Shown here: positions 63,758 to 64,000 of the stretch, one piece after another
Numbering within the stretch: the stretch's first letter is position 1
How the letters are laid out: each line of letters opens with the position of its first letter
Origin: Heligmosomoides polygyrus polygyrus
Lineage: Eukaryota > Nematoda > Chromadorea > Rhabditida > Heligmosomidae
Direction of reading: 5' to 3'
Assembly: GCA_947396885.1 (NCBI GenBank)
Contig: OX377202.1
Span: forward strand, 58,306,034 to 58,370,033
Length of the DNA stretch: 64,000 bases
Program-made: the position numbers and the translations under genes
The notes under the pieces: model-generated
Databases searched by the model: none
Told to the model about the DNA's origin: nothing
What the model saw: only the letters and a program-made list of their open reading frames with translations

Positions 63758-64000
63758 AGGAGCAGGTAGCTCTTATACGCTGTCCGTATTTTGACCAGTG
63801 CTGCTTCATGCACTTTGTGCCTGTGTTTCACTGGTGTTCAACGTTTATTTATCATTACGTTAATACCACAGCATGCAGCCAAAAAAAACTCTGAAAATGG
63901 TATAGACGTCAAAATTCTTCGACGAAGCAGTTGAAATGCAAAAACTCAGCAGCGCAGGAGAATCGGGCCCACGACCTTCCTCGCATGAAGCAACGTCACT
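63758..64000 (-). mobile_element. Repeat X5, inverted, runs off the window
   Basis: Minus-strand match to X1: ATACGCTGTCCGTATTTTGACCAGTG, and the tRNA-like B box read inversely at about 63958 (GAGAATCGGGCCCACGACC). It forms an inverted pair with X4. Confidence 0.6.

Overview
The window reads as nuclear DNA of a parasitic nematode, most likely a strongylid such as a hookworm. The evidence is the repeat families: three RTE-like LINE families, a CR1-like LINE, mariner and Tc3-like DNA elements, and one short nematode-style intron (47 bp, GTAATG...TTTCAG) inside the Tc3-like transposase. I found no intact host gene, no rRNA, no canonical tRNA and no CRISPR array. This is an accessory, transposon-dense region in which most open frames are pieces of broken mobile elements or chance frames across repeats. 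The species call is inference.

Layout. 1-2188: AT-rich sequence, then a degraded fragment of a Helitron-like family. 2199-5634: RTE-A1, a full-length RTE element with a 10-bp target duplication. 5838-6727: a fold-back mariner. 7384-10930: RTE-B1, interrupted by Helitron-like copy A (7529-8784). 11124-11790: a mariner remnant. 12466-13672: RTE-C1 carrying a 136-bp palindromic MITE. 15592-18050: Helitron-like copy B, interrupted by RTE-C2. 21190-28910: a CR1-like LINE split by a 4.1-kb inverted-repeat element (21486-25606), which itself holds a Tc3-like element and two tRNA-like SINEs. 30083-38705: two inverted copies of an uncharacterised 0.8-kb repeat (X), an RTE-A fragment, a 917-bp MITE with a 118-bp minisatellite inside, a piggyBac-like MITE and a 2.2-kb nested fold-back element. 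39060-43882: RTE-A5, small fold-backs, RTE-B2 and a SINE with clean target duplications. 47258-50742: RTE-B3, a perfect 65-bp palindrome and RTE-A6. 52179-53509: Helitron-like copy C. 55137-59530: RTE-A2 (internally deleted, 10-bp target duplication) and the very young RTE-A3. 60600-64000: an inverted-repeat element, an old RTE-A 5' end and two more X copies.

How the parts relate. The nesting gives a relative order of events: Helitron-like B predates RTE-C2, RTE-B1 predates Helitron-like A, and CR1 predates the 4.1-kb element, which predates its SINEs. RTE-A appears the most recently active family, since A1 and A3 are almost identical over the shared part. The non-autonomous elements presumably relied on proteins encoded elsewhere in the genome. 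The two most notable signals are a conserved 5'-terminal RNA hairpin with a UNCG loop in RTE-A, supported by covariation among copies, and several apparently undescribed MITE and fold-back families with clear boundaries.
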